NCBI GenBank assembly: GCA_001414485.1
Contig: LLEY01000196.1
Location: 40,829-104,828, forward strand
Length of the DNA stretch: 64,000 nt
Direction: 5' to 3'
Source of the DNA: Calycina herbarum
Lineage: Eukaryota > Ascomycota > Leotiomycetes > Helotiales > Pezizellaceae
A model generated the notes under the pieces. It was not told the origin of the DNA and made no database searches. It saw only the letters and a program-made list of their open reading frames with translations. Made by a program: the position numbers and the translations under genes. Positions 1-13,640 of the stretch are shown here, piece after piece. Position 1 is the first letter of the stretch. The number at the start of each line of letters is the position of its first letter.

Positions 1-3000
1 TAAGACTATTCCTAGAGGTCTTTACAGAATAGCAAGCCCTACTTATAGAGTCTAGAGAAGGATCTTAGCTAGATAACGTAAAGAAAGTGTTTCTTAACCG
101 AATCCTTAGTAACGAGTTAGTTAAGATAATAATTACAGTTCCTTCTTAACCTAACTTCGAGTCTTACTACTCTATTATTAAAGAAACAGACGACTGCTTA
201 AGAGCTTATAAAGCTCGAATATTAAGATCTAAGGCCTAGACTCTCCTAGAAATACTATAGACCTCTTAGAAACGTTCGACAGATACTATATAGTAGGTAA
301 TAAGTGGTAATATCGCTAACAGACCGAAAGTCACTTATAAGGCATCTGTAGAGAGCATAGATTAGGAACCGGCACCTACTAAAGTCTTAATAACTAGTAC
401 TAAGCGTGCTAAATAGGTGTCCTAGAAAGAACGAAGCAACCGTGCTTATACTAGTCGCTGTCTTCGCTATAAAGCTACTAGTTATTTTGTTTAAGAATAT
501 CTATATAGACTACTAAGGCGACCTATAACAGCGGATTCGGTCTATAAATAGAAGGCAGAGGTTAAGGAGGTAGCGCTAGAATTAGAAGAAGAAGACAGTG
601 ATGTCTTCTCGGATTCGGAAAACTAGTAGCTCCTATTAGAAAGCGTAGGCAGAGGCGACAAAGAGAGTTGTTAGTAATAGATACTTAGAGACATTTTAAG
701 TAGGAATATATAGACGAAAAACCTCTTCTTATATCAGCTTTAGTAAATAGAGTAGCTACTTTATAAGCCTTAGTAAATTTAGAGTGTTTAGTCTATAGAA
801 TTATTTTAGACTATTTTATCCGTCGTTATTAGCTCTCTTACGTATAAATTATACTAAGGCATTTATAGTTAGTAGAAGGAGTATTAGAGGATACTATATC
901 CTAAGTAGTATCTTTTAGTATAGATATTAGAGACTACTAGCAGAAACGGGTTTATACTTATATAGTCTCTAAGATCGAGAGCTATAAAATAATTCTAGGA
1001 AAATCTTAGTTAAGGAAAGAGCGAGCTTTACTTAACACTATTAAGAGATGCTTACTCTTCTAAGACTCTAGGTTAGAAGTTTATAGTAAGCTAGAAAAGT
1101 CTTACTCTTATAAGTAAGTAAGCGCGGCCGTCTTCTACTTTCTTATAGATTATAAACATAAGCTATAAGTTTTCTTAGCTAGCCTTACGAACATTAGTAA
1201 AGCGTTAGTAGAGAAGAAGTATATAGACCTACGGACAAAGCTGCCTAGTTAGATTAGTCTAGAATTCTACCTAGCTTTTAATAGAAAAGAAGTAAATAAG
1301 TTACTAGTATACTAATAAGGAATTGATTATAGTATTAAGCTTTTATAAACGGACAGCGGATCTAAGGAGATAGTCTTATAGAGGCTACTCTATAATATGT
1401 TATAAGACGAGCTATTAGTGCTCTATAAAACCCTAATAGAGCTACTAGACAAGGAATTTATTCGAGTAAGCAACTCTCTAGCAGCTACGCTAGTACTCTT
1501 TATATAGAAGCTAGGAGAGGGCCTACAGTTCTATTATAACTACTAGGTACTAAATAAGTTAACCTATAAGGACTGCTATCTATTACTCTTAATCTAAGAG
1601 ATACTTAACTAGATTAGAAAAGTAAAGTAGTTTATAAAAATAGATGTTATTACTATGTTTTATAAGATACGAATTAAGAAGAGAGACAAGTGGAAAACGG
1701 CTTTCTAGACACGCTTTAGGCTTTTTAAATAGCTTATTACCCTTTTTAAGCTTATAAATACTTCTAGTACTTTCTAGCGGTATATTAATTATATGCTTTA
1801 AGAGTTCTTAGACGACTTTGTCTTAGTATATGTCGACGATGTCTTAGTCTTTATAGATAGTACTTATAACTAGTACTATAAGTATATCTATAAAGTAATA
1901 TAAAGGCTTTAAGATACTAGGCTATAGCTTAATATTAATAAGTACGAATTTGAAGTATAGTCTACAAAGTATCTTAGGTTTATTATAGAAGTAGGGAAAG
2001 GTTTATAGATAGACCTAGCTAAAATATAAGCTATTATAGATTAGAAAGCACTAATAATAGTAAAAGGCGTTCTTAGCTTTCTAGGATTTACGAATTTCTA
2101 TCGACGGTTTATTAAGGACTTTTTACAGATTATAGCTCCTCTTTATAGACTCGTTAAAAAGGATATATCCTTCTAATAGATAGACGAAGCGAATAGAGCC
2201 TTTGAACAGTTAAAGCAGGCCTTTATAGAGGCCCTAGTACTAGCTTAGTTTAACCTAGATTACGAGACAGTTCTAGAGACAGACTTCTCTAGATATTACT
2301 TAGAAGGCGTGCTCTCTTAAGTAAAGAATAGCGTCTTACGGCCCGTAGCCTTCTTCTTAAAGAAACACGTACCTACTAAATATAATTACCTAATATATAA
2401 CAAAGAGTTATTAGCTATTATTCGTTGTCTTAAGGAATAGGAAGCGGAGTTAAAAAGTATTAGGTAGTTTATAATACTTATAGATTATAAGAATCTTAAG
2501 TACTTTATAACAGTCTATAAACTGTCTAAAAGATAAATATAGTAGTAGTTAATACTTAGCAAGTTTAACCTAATAATCTAATACTACCTAGGTAAAGAGA
2601 GAGGACTACTAGATATATTAATAAGAAGGGACTAGGACTTTCTAGAGAAGGGAGATAAACGTCTTAATTATAGAATAGTATAATTAATTCTAGACAGAAT
2701 GATTTAAGGAAATACTATATAGCTAGCACTAGTATTAATAAATAGGAGGAATTAAGTAAGCGATATAGCGACGTAGTAAGCGTTTATAGACTAACTACGG
2801 AACCTCTAAGAAGAGAGAAAGGTATAGGATAAGGACTTTAATCGTCTTATAGATACTGTCTACTAAGGAGATAGGGTGTTTCTAGTAGACCTCGCTTCTC
2901 TAGTCAAAGTCTCTATCTCTAACTGCTTAGTTAATAAGAACGGTGATTTATAGTTTAGAGGTAGACTATAGGTCCTCGACTATAAGCTGCTACGAACTAT

Positions 3001-3347
3001 AATTATATAGGAACTCTATGATTCTACACTTATAAGCTATCCTAGTAAGAACGGGACAATTATAATAGTCTTAAGAGAGTTCTTCTAGCTAAACCTATAG
3101 ACTATAGTTAAGCAGTTTGTCTATAACTATAGAGTTTATAGACGTACTTAGATCTAGAGAGATTGTAAATAAGGCCTGCTTCGTTCTTTACTAATTCCTA
3201 AGTAGCAATAGTAGGAGATCTCTATTAACTTTATTAGACTACTACCTATAAGTAAAGGCTCTAATATAATAGCAGTATTCACGGACCGTTTAGGTAAAGA
3301 GGTGCTTCTTACAGCCTATAACTCGACTATATTATCAGAGGAATTTG
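1..3347 (+). mobile_element. Ty3/gypsy retrotransposon A, 5' part (gag to integrase), RIP-degraded
   Basis: Conceptual translation with many stops gives a gypsy polyprotein in order. A CX2CX4HX4C zinc knuckle at 459-500 keeps its spacing but has Tyr in place of the second Cys, the His and the last Cys. The reverse transcriptase keeps an intact YVDD catalytic box at 1829-1840, followed by RNase H (about 2200-2540) and the start of integrase (to 3347). Stops sit where Gln or Trp is expected (TAA/TAG), which is the CpA-to-TpA pattern of RIP. The 5' LTR lies outside the window. The integrase frame is broken at 3347 by element B and resumes in phase at 10112. The element is certainly non-functional. 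Confidence 0.9.
3343..3347. repeat. Left target-site duplication (ATTTG) of element B
   Basis: ATTTG at 3343-3347 is repeated at 10107-10111. Removing one copy together with 3348-10106 restores an open integrase frame in element A (about ...ILSEEFACLF...). This fixes the insertion point and the 5 bp duplication expected of a gypsy integrase. Confidence 0.85.
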
Positions 3348-3802
3348 TATAACGAAACTCAAACGAACTAAACAAAGGTGACTAAGTCTCGAAGGTTAGT
3401 ATATAGATAAGAAGTATAGACACGATAGATTGTTCACTTAGAAGTAAACTCGTTACTTATATCAAAGATATTAAATAAGATAATAAGATTAATAACTAAA
3501 TTTAAGTACAAAGCTCCTAACTAATAGCAGACGTGCCAGTCCTATATAGAGCCTTCGTATCCCCTAGCCGCTATAGTCGATCTGTCCAACTATAGCCGAC
3601 ATAGTCGACTCGTCGGCTATGTCGCTTACCCTTCCTAGTCACGTAATTACAACCAACTTCTAATAGTAAGATCCTAGAACTCTTAAATATTCTTCTATAT
3701 TATAGATTCCCTCTTATATTACCTTCTATTTCCTAGACGTTATACCTTATCCTATTAGAGCGCTGTCTAGACTACTTATTACGTAAAACGTAATTTATAA
3801 TA
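3348..3802 (-). repeat. Element B LTR, 3' relative to the element
   Basis: A 455 bp copy that aligns along its length with 9652-10106 and with 15644-16089. It starts TATAACG and ends ATAATA. The expected TG...CA ends have become TA...TA, as RIP would do; the third copy still starts TGTAAT. Confidence 0.88.
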
Positions 3803-6800
3803 CTATCCCCTTCTTAGACTAGCGTGTCCCTATACTTAAGTATAGCCTAAGAAATATCGTTAAAGAGCTGTCGGCTCTTCTAGTTTTAATATAAATACTA
3901 CTTATACTTTCAAATATAAACACTAGATTAAACTTATAAAGCATATTAATAAATCTAGTAAAGAGATAGCTCCTTATACTCGATATAAACGTTCTAGGCG
4001 AAGATGTATAGCTATAGCTTCAACCTTAGAGGTTAATAAATACTCCGAGTATATAAGGTAGAAGAAATCCTACAACGTTAAGTCGCAAAACCGAATACTC
4101 TTACTTTCCGACTAGTTCTTAATTAACCAGCAACGACGAAAACTAAGAGACGAAGAAGAACGGGCCTAGTAGTCTTAATAGGAAGCGGCTACTAAGGTTC
4201 TTCGTTTACGAAAACTTTAGCACTAACTCGACAAGCGAGAATAGCAGCTAATCTAGTCTAGTTTAAACTCTATAGCTAAGCTAGAGGAGAAAGAGGAGGA
4301 AGAGAGAAAAAACAGGGAAAGACAGAAAGAGAAGGAGTATAGAGAGGAAGAGGCTGCTAAGCTAGCCGCCTTTCCTACCTCCGACCCCGCCCTCGAACTA
4401 TCTCTCGACCCTGCCTTTCTAAACTCCTTTCCTCCTAATTATAAGATATAAGCAACCCTAGGTTTTAATAGTAGAACTCCTAAAGTTCCTCTAGACAACG
4501 GTTAAGGTTGCTTTTTAGCTCCTAAGTATTTTCTAAGTATAGGTAATTCAACTATTTAATTAAATACTTAACTTATTCTCTAATAAGTTTATAGTTAAGA
4601 ATCCTCTTAACTTTATATTCAGCGTTTAGGTTTACTAGTTGAATTTCTATAAGTAGAGCTAGTAGTACTCCTAGTAGTACTAGTTTAAGTAAAGATATAT
4701 AGAATACTAGATAGATGTTTATTATCTTTAATAGTACTAATTTATAATTCAAAGGTCTCTTAACTTGTTTAATTTTAAATAGTCTAAGTTTTTTATAATC
4801 TAGTTTATTACTTAGTCTTTTTATATTAATGTTTTTCTATACTAAATAGACTTTATCCCTCTCTTTTAGTATTAGCTCCTAACTATATCGTTTATTATAA
4901 TAGTACGTGTTTCTTTCTATAATAAACTATAAATCTCTTATAAGTTCCTTATATAATCCCTTAATTTTCGAGACCTAAATACGAGTAAGCTAGTTATTAA
5001 TAGTTGTAGATAGTAGTTCTTAATATACTAATAATTATATCTAAAGTTAGTATAGAATAGTATAATAAGTGTTATTTCTATTACTAAACTATTATAGGCA
5101 AACTATGCTAAAGGTAGTAGTTCTACCTAGTTGTTTTACTAATAGTTTATATAATAACGAAGGTATATTTCTACTACTTAGTTTATATATTCGTTTCCTT
5201 TATTTGTTTAAGAGTAAAAAGCTATTAAAAGCTTTCTTTTCGTACTTAATCGTTTTATAAGAGTAATCTAAAATTTTAAGATAAAGAGCTTATCTTTATC
5301 TAAGAGTATCTCTTTAAGTAGTCTATATCTTAAGACTACTTCTCTAAGGAATACGAATACTAATTCCTTAGCTATACTTAACTCTATATATACTACTAAA
5401 ATTATATACTTCGTAAGTCGTTCTATAATAACTAGGATCGTGTTATATTTAACTCTTATTATTAGATCTTTAGATTTTAATAGTTTAATAATAAAATCTA
5501 TAAATATTAATTTCTAAGGTATCTATAGTATTAGAGTAGTGTTTATCTGTCTATAAGGAGTATAGCAGGAAGCCTTATTCCTAGTATAAGTATTATATTC
5601 TATTATTACTTCCTTAACTATCGTAGATAATTAATTAATATAGTAATATTATCTTATCCTCTAGAGAGTTCTTCGAATTCCTTAGTAACCGTAAGCGGGC
5701 GTAGTATAGTATTCCTATATAAATTCTTTCGTATATAAGCTAGGAACCTATAATTTCCCTTTTACGTACTAGTTATAACCTTTGTATATATTCTAAATTT
5801 TATCTATCTAGATGTCGTTTATTACTACTATCTTATATATAGTAGGTACTAAGTCTCTATTCTTAAGAGTCTTTAAGATCGTAATCTTCTTATACTCTTT
5901 ATTTCTCTTATATCTAGGTTTCTAGCTAAGAGTATTAACTTAAGTATTTAACATTCTCTTTATATATTAAATAATAATATTAAATCCTTCTAATATCTCT
6001 GACTATCTAGCTAATTATCTAGTTATAAGTTTCTTAGTTATTATAAATGTCTTAAGATTCTTATAGTTAGATAGGATCGTAACTAGGTATTTTACTAGCT
6101 ATAAATAAATTCTCTAGTATTCTAAAGCTAATACTATAGTAAGCAACTCCTTATCGAATATACTATAGTTTTATTATACTAAGTTAAATGTTTTAGAATA
6201 ATATATAATAAGTATAAGTTTTCCTTTATTATTTAGCTATAGGTAAATCGTACCTACTACTATATCTAAGGTATCTATTTCGATTATACTAGGTTTATCT
6301 ACGTTAAAATCGTATAGAATAGGTTTTTCTATAAACTTTACTTTAATTTTCTAAAAAGTATTTTCTATCTATTTATTCTATATAAACTTAATAGCTTTTT
6401 TAACTAGTACTAACATTAGTTTAATAATCTTTATATAGTCTTATATAAACAGACAGCAAAAGTTTATAAATCTAAAGAAGGATTATATATCTTTTATATT
6501 CTTCGATAACCTCTAGTTTAATACGTCTTAGATTTTTTCTAGATCTATTTCTATTTTCTCTAAGCTAAACACCTATTCTAGAAAAAGTGTCTAAGTTACT
6601 CTAAACTCGTATTTTAAGAGTTTTAATTAAGAATTTACTTTTATAAGTTATTATAAAACTTCTCTAACATATCTCTTATATTCTTTTTCTTTTTCTAAGA
6701 AAATTAAAATATTATCTAAGTAATAAATTACTATTATTCTTAGAAGATCTCTTAAAATATTATTATTCTATCTCTAATATATAGCTAGTATATTATAAAG

Positions 6801-9651
6801 TCTAAATAGTATAACTATATATTCGTAAAGACCTAATAGTAAGGTAAATACTATCTTCTATTCGTCTCCGACTTTTATTTATATAAGTCTATAGACGTTT
6901 TATTAATCTAGTTTCGTAAATCGTACTACCTTACCTAACTTATCCTACAAGTATTAGCTAGGTAGTAGTAGATAAGCGTTCTTAACCGTAGTATAATTTA
7001 CTTTCTAATAATTAATATATACTCTTCTATCTAGATCGTCTTTCTTCTTAATAATAAGTATATTTAAGGTAATTAGTAACTTAGATCTTCTAATATATCT
7101 CTTCTTAATACCTTCCTTTATATAACTTTCTATCCTCTATAGGCTTTTCTAGTTATACAACCGAAGCTTCTACTTTAAGAGGTAATAACCCTTTTTTAAT
7201 TTAATCTTATAATCCTATAAGCAATGTTCTAGTAAGGCTTACAAGTCTTCTAGGTTTTCGAACAAAGCCTTAAATTCTCTATACTATATAGGTATTTCTT
7301 TATCAGCTTTCTTACTAGCTTATAGAGGACCCTAGGCAAGGTGTCCTAGCGTCTTAGAAGAGGTGGCGCTAACCTCGTTCTAGCCTTATAGTTATAATTA
7401 TAAACCTACGTAATTATATTAACTAAAGGTTATTATTTATACCTTCTAATCGATATCTAGATTATGTTCTTAAATCTATAGTATACTAAGTATTATCTCC
7501 TTACTTCCTATTTTAATAATATCGAATTATATATCTAAGTAGTATTCTTTAATATTGACTTTTATTAGAATAGTTTACTAATTAATAATCCTATTCTAGT
7601 AGGTAATATCTATTCTATTAACTACCCCTAGGCAGTATAGTTTTATATTTTTAATTAGAATGTTTAGCTTTCTTAAAGCTATTAGAGAGAGGAAATTGCC
7701 TATTACTCTTAAGTTAATTATAACTTGAATTTCCTTTCCTTTTATCTTTATAGTTATAACTAACTAACTTTCTCTAGAGGTAGTGCTTAGCTCTCTAATT
7801 ATTAGTTAGTAAAGTTCTCTCTATACTATCTTCGTTTCTTAGTCTATATCGTATTCGTTTATCTCCTAGAAGATTATATTAAATAATTTTCTACTTCTTA
7901 ATTCTTAAAATATTACCTCGACTTTTCTGACTAAAGCGACTATAGTATACTAGCCTCCTATTTCTAGTATAGCTTCCTTATTATTAGGTAGTATATCTAA
8001 AAAACTAGATTTAGAGTGTCTTATAAAGTCGTTAGAACCCTGCTATTACTATAAGCTAGTCTCTTTCTAAAGATCTACGACTATCTAAATATCTCCTATC
8101 TTAGATATTCTAGATAGTTTACTAGATACTACTTATTCTAGTCTAGGTTCTTTAAATTCGATGGTTTCTCTTCTAATAATAAGGCTTACTAATGTTATTC
8201 TATCTTACTTATTCTAAACTATTTTATAGGTAGTTAAAATAGTAGAGTTAATTTCTTAAGTAGAATATAGGCTCTAGAAATTAGGTTTCTAGTATTTTAT
8301 ATATACTTATCTATTCCCTCTTTTAAAGGTTCTAATAAATGCCTATATCTTACCTTATTTAAGCTTATGTATTCTTAGATCTATTCCTAATAAATTAGAT
8401 TCTAATTCTAATAACTCTAATAAACTTATTAATAGTAGTAACTTATACTCTACTTAAAGAGAGAATCCGTATTCTATTTCTAATCGTATATTATAATATT
8501 CTTTAAGAAGTGGATTCCTACTATTATTAGTATCTTATACCTTACTATCTTAGAGTTCGATTCCTTTGTTTAGCTATAGGTATATAGCGCTGGTTAATAT
8601 ATTTAAAGTATCTGTTTTAATCTATATACTATATCCTCTAGCCTCGAGTTCTTCGTCTATAAGTTCTATTCTTTCTAGTAAAGCTACTTCCTTTTAGATA
8701 GTAGTGTTCGCTTGTTTCTCTTTAGAGTCTTTCTTCTTACTATACTTATTTGCTCTATAGCTAGAGAGGCTATAGTTATAACATAAGTTCTACTCGCGAC
8801 GACGATCTCGCTCTTTCTAGGAAAGTCCTTTCTTTAGTAGGTCTCTTTCTTAAGTTCCTTTTCCCGGGGCCTAACGCTTCTAAGTAGCGTTAACTTCTAT
8901 AGACTCTCTATAGTCTTTTCTCCTACCTTTCCCTTAATATCGATGTCTATAACTACTCTTTTTCTCTAGACTTCTCTTATAATTCCGATTATTAATTTTA
9001 ATTATATTATTAGTTAACTTATTAAGTATATCTAGGAAGTTATCCTTAGCTAATTTATTCTTAATACTATCCTTTAATCCTCTATAGTACTGCTTATATA
9101 GGGCTTTATCGTTCTAGCTAAGATATATAGAGTATTATTAGAACATTAACGTATATTTTACTACTAACCCTTTTTATTAGAGGCTATATAAAGCTTATAC
9201 TACTTTTTTCTTTAAATCTATATTTGTAAACGCCTAGTTAATCTCTTTCTTAAATCTAGCGACGGTTAAAAATAATCCTTAAGTGCTTTTACTTATAAGG
9301 TTTAATACTTTTCTATTTAATGTTTTATTCTTTTAAAAATCCTCTAAATATAGCTCTATCTAGTTATATACTACTCTCTTAAGACAGGTAGTAAGCTATA
9401 TAACTTAATTAGTTTTATAAGTAAACTATACTAAATAAAAGTTTAAGTATATTAAAGCTTTTATAATAAACTTAGTAAGTTTCTCTAGAGAACTATTAAA
9501 CGTTTTAGGTACTAGTAATTTTACTTCCTTTCTAAGAGTAGTAACTAATACTACCGGTATTATTAGCGCTAGTAGCGGTGTAGAGGTCGAACTCGAGGAT
9601 AGCGTAGTTTTTAATATTATATTAGTAGTACTTCTAAGTAAGTGCTTAAAG

Positions 9652-10106
9652 TATAATAAAACTTAAATAAACTAAACAAAGGTGACTAAGTCTTAAAGGT
9701 TAGTATATAGATAAGAAGTATAGATACGATAGATTGTTTACTTAGAAGTGAACTTGTTACTTATATCAAAGATGTTAAATAAGATAATAAGATTAATAAC
9801 TAAATTTAAGCACGAAGCTCCTATCTAATAGCAGACGTGCCAGTCCTATATAGAGCCTTCGTATCCCCTAGCCGCTATAGTCGATCTGTCCGACTATAGC
9901 CGACATAGTCGACTCGTCGGCCATGTCGCTTACCCTTCCTAGTCACGTGATTACAACCAACTTCCAACAGTGAGATCCTAGAACTCTTAAATATTCTTCT
10001 ATATTATAGATTCTCTCTTATATTACCTTCTATTTCCTAGACGTTGTACCTTGTCCTGTCAGAGCGCTGTCTAGACTACTTATTACGTAAAACGTGATTC
10101 GTAATA
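9652..10106 (-). repeat. Element B LTR, 5' relative to the element
   Basis: A 455 bp copy matching 3348-3802. It keeps more unmutated CpA/TpG sites, so the two LTRs were mutated unevenly. It is followed by the target duplication ATTTG at 10107-10111. Confidence 0.88.
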
Positions 10107-10111
10107 ATTTG

Positions 10112-11058
10112 CTTGCTTATTTATTACTATATACTATAGCTTATATAGACTACTAAGAGTAATAGTGTCTAATAAGGGCCTGTAATTCATTAGACAAGTA
10201 TAGAAGACGCTTTATAACTTCTTATAAATTAAACGACGGATCTTTATAGCTTTCTATCTATAAACTAACGAGTTAATAGAATAGGCAAATGCTAAAGTCG
10301 AGACGCTTCTACAGCAGTGGATTAATATAGCTTAGGACGACTAGGCTGACTAGCTGCTAGTAGTATAGCTAGCTTTTAATAGATAGGATTTAATATTAAC
10401 AGGTATAAGCCTCTTCTAACTTAGCCACGGCTATCCGTTATAGACTATCAACCCCTTAATAGACGTCGTAGCACTTATAAACATAAAAACACTAATTCAG
10501 AAGAGCGAAGTAATAGTAGCAAAGATTAAGGCTATTATAGAATAGGTATAATTATTAATAGCAAGAGTATAACAAGACTAGGAGACTTAAGTAAATCGTT
10601 TATAGAATACTACTCCTACGTATAAGGTTAGAGATAAGGTTTACTTAAGCTTATAGAATATATAGACAGACAGGGCTAGTAAGAAACTAGACACTTAATC
10701 CGCTAAGTTTATAGTTATCGAGGTTATTAGCCCGTCTATATATAGGCTAGACACTCTGCCTAGTATCTACAATGTCTTTAATATAGACTTATTAAGGCTA
10801 GCAGCTATAGACCCGCTGTCTAGTTAAATTATAGACGATAATTAACCACCTATAATATTAGTAGACGATACTATAGAATAGTAAGTTAAAAGAATACTAG
10901 GTTAATAGTAAAAGAAGCTCTTAGAGAAAGACTCTCGTACTCGACTCGAGTATAAGGTTAAATAGACAGGATACGCAAACCTAACATAGGAACCTACTAC
11001 TAAGTTAGAGGACATAGTAGCCCTAGACACCTACCTTTAAGAGTAGGAAAGGGGGTAA
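10112..11058 (+). mobile_element. Ty3/gypsy retrotransposon A, 3' part (integrase C-terminal half and chromodomain)
   Basis: The integrase frame interrupted at 3347 continues here with the catalytic-core C-terminal part, then an integrase tail near 10620-10800 (...SAKFIVIEVISPSIYRL...). A chromodomain-like end follows at about 10915-11040 (YKVK-TGYANLT-EPT). Stops again fall at Gln/Trp codons. A purine-rich tract at 11046-11058 (aggaaagggggta) directly precedes the 3' LTR and is the likely polypurine tract. Confidence 0.87.
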
Positions 11059-11300
11059 TATCAAGGGTTACATCCGTAGAATAAGTCTCGGAGTACTCTA
11101 GCGACGTATTTACGTAACCTCGCTTAGCAACGTATAGACGTAATAGAACCTTCGAGAGTACTCTTAGCAGAACCCTCTAGAAAGAGCTAACTAAGTATAT
11201 AAGTTAGTAAGGACTCTAGCTTAGAAAGGATAATCGAATCTTCTTATATATAGACAGCCTCTATAGTTTAATTTATTAGTACTTACTATAAGCTCTAACA
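11059..11300 (+). repeat. 3' LTR of gypsy element A
   Basis: About 242 bp that begins TATCAAGGG (RIP-altered TG) after the polypurine tract and ends CTCTAACA. The partner LTR is outside the window, so the boundaries rest on terminal motifs only. Confidence 0.6.
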
Positions 11301-13640
11301 TCTACGGAATCCTCTATAGAAGTTATTCTCTTTTAATCCTATATTCGTTTATAATATTCAGTCTATAAGATTTATATTAGTATCGTTATCTTCCTCGTCG
11401 TCTTTAGCTATAAATACTTCCACTTTTAGATATAGGTTCTACTATATACTAAGTGCCGATTTAATAAAATAGGTTATAAGTAAAAGCTTCAGCTTCTTTA
11501 GTAGTTTTAACACTATATAAGATACCTCTTCGTATCTATAACAAGCTAGAAGAAGCTTATTAGCGAATTCCTCTTCCTTATATATATGTTTTAGAAGTCT
11601 ATACTTAATCTATTATAGTCTTCTATATATCTTTTCAAAGACCTTAAGAATAGGCTTATCTAGATACTTTCTCTTATATTTCTTAAGTATAGTATTATTC
11701 TATTCTATTAAGATGTTCTAGATATAATTAAGGTCCTAGTATCGCTTCTTAAATTTACTACAAAGTACTTTAAAAGTAAGTTCGTTAATAATATTAATAA
11801 CTTCTATATAATAAAATTCCTAGGTATCTCTCTTAAGTATCATCGAAAAAGCCTTCTTATACGTCTTCTTTTAAAGTCTATATATCTAGTATTTATCTAT
11901 AAACACCGCTAGCTTAAGGTCGAGATTCTCTCTCTAGCTTCTAAACTTAATATCGTTAGATATATATACTCTTACAAGGTTTCTAAGAGCGTATTAATCT
12001 CCTTTCCTCTTTTGTCTTTCGTTAATATCTCTATCTTCTCTATCACTTCTATTATCTTTATTATCGTCTAAATCGCTCTCTTCGTTATTATCTAGATCCT
12101 CGTAGTCTAATTCGTTAGAAGAGCTTTCAAAGGAAGAAGAAGAAGAAGAATCGTTAGAAGATTCTAGGTTATACTTTAATAATTTACCCTTCTTCTTTTC
12201 TCGCTTAGCTCTCTTAAGTGCTTCTAAAAGTAACTTCTTTATTATTAATTTATTACTTAATTTAGAAGAGGTCTTAGAAGAGGTCTTAGACAGTATCGAT
12301 TTAGATATTGTCTTAGGAGCTAGAGTTGCTAATACCTTCTTTACTAGTATCTTTAAAGACTTTAATAGTATTACTAGAAGGACCGATTTACTTATCTTTC
12401 TTAACTTGCTAAGTAATAGTATAATAGTGTCTCCTTTGTTAACAAATTCCTTAATATTCAGAGGATTCTTATAAGGATTCTTTAAGCGCTATCTTAATTC
12501 CTTAGATAAAACCTCTCTCTTAGACTTAATCTTCTTAAGTTCCTCGTAAGATACTAGCGTCTTCTCCTCCTCTGTCAAGGTGTTGTATAAAGCCTATACT
12601 ACTCTACCGCTTTCTCTTCTATAAAGATCTTCTACGTATATACCTCTTAATTAGAGGGTTCTTCGAAGACCGCTAATATATCGAGTAGATATAATCGTCT
12701 TAAAGTGTTCGAGGTTCTATTCTTCGAAGTCTTCTTAAAAAGCCTTCTATAAAGCAGCGTTATATTCCTTTCCTACTTAGTATTCGTCTATATAATCTCG
12801 TACGTAAGCGTTAAGAGTATCGCTGTCTACGGTTTCCAAATTAGGCTTCTAACAGCCTTCTTCTATTCTAGTTCCTTTAGTTGCTATAGTATTATTAGGT
12901 GTTAATAGTCGTAGTATTCGTAGTATTAATATTAGTATAATCCTAGTACTAAACGTAACCAGAATAGGAAAGGTCTAATAATCGTGCTTTCTAGGATACT
13001 TTATAGAATCCTACTATAAAAGGTTAGATAGCTTAAACAATAGCTAGTAGTCGACTTTCTTAAAAGTTCAGAGTAGTACTTTAGGTAACTAGATTCCTTC
13101 TACTTCTTTTTAGTAAATCGAGGGTATAAGTGATTTACTTAATAAGTTAATATAAGTAAATCTATAAGACTTAGTTTATAAGTAAATATAAAGTAGTTAA
13201 AGTAATAAGCGATTCTAAGTCTATAATCTTAATATAAGGTAGATTCGTCTTAAAGGTTATACGTTATATAAATTCTAGGGCAAAGCGTAGAATAGTATAC
13301 TTATATAATCAAATCTAAACGAGGTTAGAGGATTATACGTAGTAGTAGGCTACGGCGTATATAGTACCACTCTCAACGTTTAGTTAGCTAAAGACACTTA
13401 ACTATAGTAAGTATAAGTAAGCTTATAACTAAGTAATCTAATCTACGCGCGATACTGATTAGTATTAGTATAACTTAGTTATAAATCTATCTAGTTATAT
13501 ATACGTATTATATTCTCTATAACTATTCTAGGTACTCGAAGTACGACTATTTATACTTGTGCTAGCGTGGTACTAGCGTGCTAGTCACGTGGATAGATAT
13601 AAGTCAGAGGCTTATTCACCTATATAACGATAATAATAAA
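11301..13640 (-). mobile_element. Gag-like retroelement remnant, minus strand, RIP-degraded
   Basis: The - strand between about 12950 and 11350 reads as one broken protein. It has a Ser/Asp/Glu-rich stretch (about 12180-12030) followed by a Lys-rich helical region at about 11870-11480 (KKAFSMILKRDT, ELTFKVLC, EEEFANKLLLACYRYEEV). This resembles the gag-like proteins of fungal retroelements. I see no polymerase here. 13130-13640 has no readable frame and may be its LTR or leader, but I could not find a partner copy. Both boundaries are inferred from the neighbouring elements. Confidence 0.5.

Larger units (their letters stand above)
3348..10106 (-). mobile_element. Complete Ty3/gypsy retrotransposon B, nested in A, RIP-degraded
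   Basis: A 6759 bp element bounded by two 455 bp LTRs and coding on the - strand. Read from right to left it holds gag with a degraded zinc knuckle near 8757-8795 (pattern C-Y-N-Y...), a protease region, and reverse transcriptase. The catalytic box at 6711-6722 reads YLDN instead of YLDD, a Gly-strand G-to-A change typical of RIP. RNase H and integrase follow towards about 4700. A charged Glu/Lys-rich stretch is readable on the + strand at about 4262-4450. The internal region is very AT-rich and full of stops. The element is a recognisable full copy but dead. Confidence 0.88.

Noticed and set aside
5069..5260. 63-codon hydrophobic frame on the + strand
   Set aside because: Lies inside the RIP-mutated integrase region of element B, which codes on the other strand; AT-rich chance frame.
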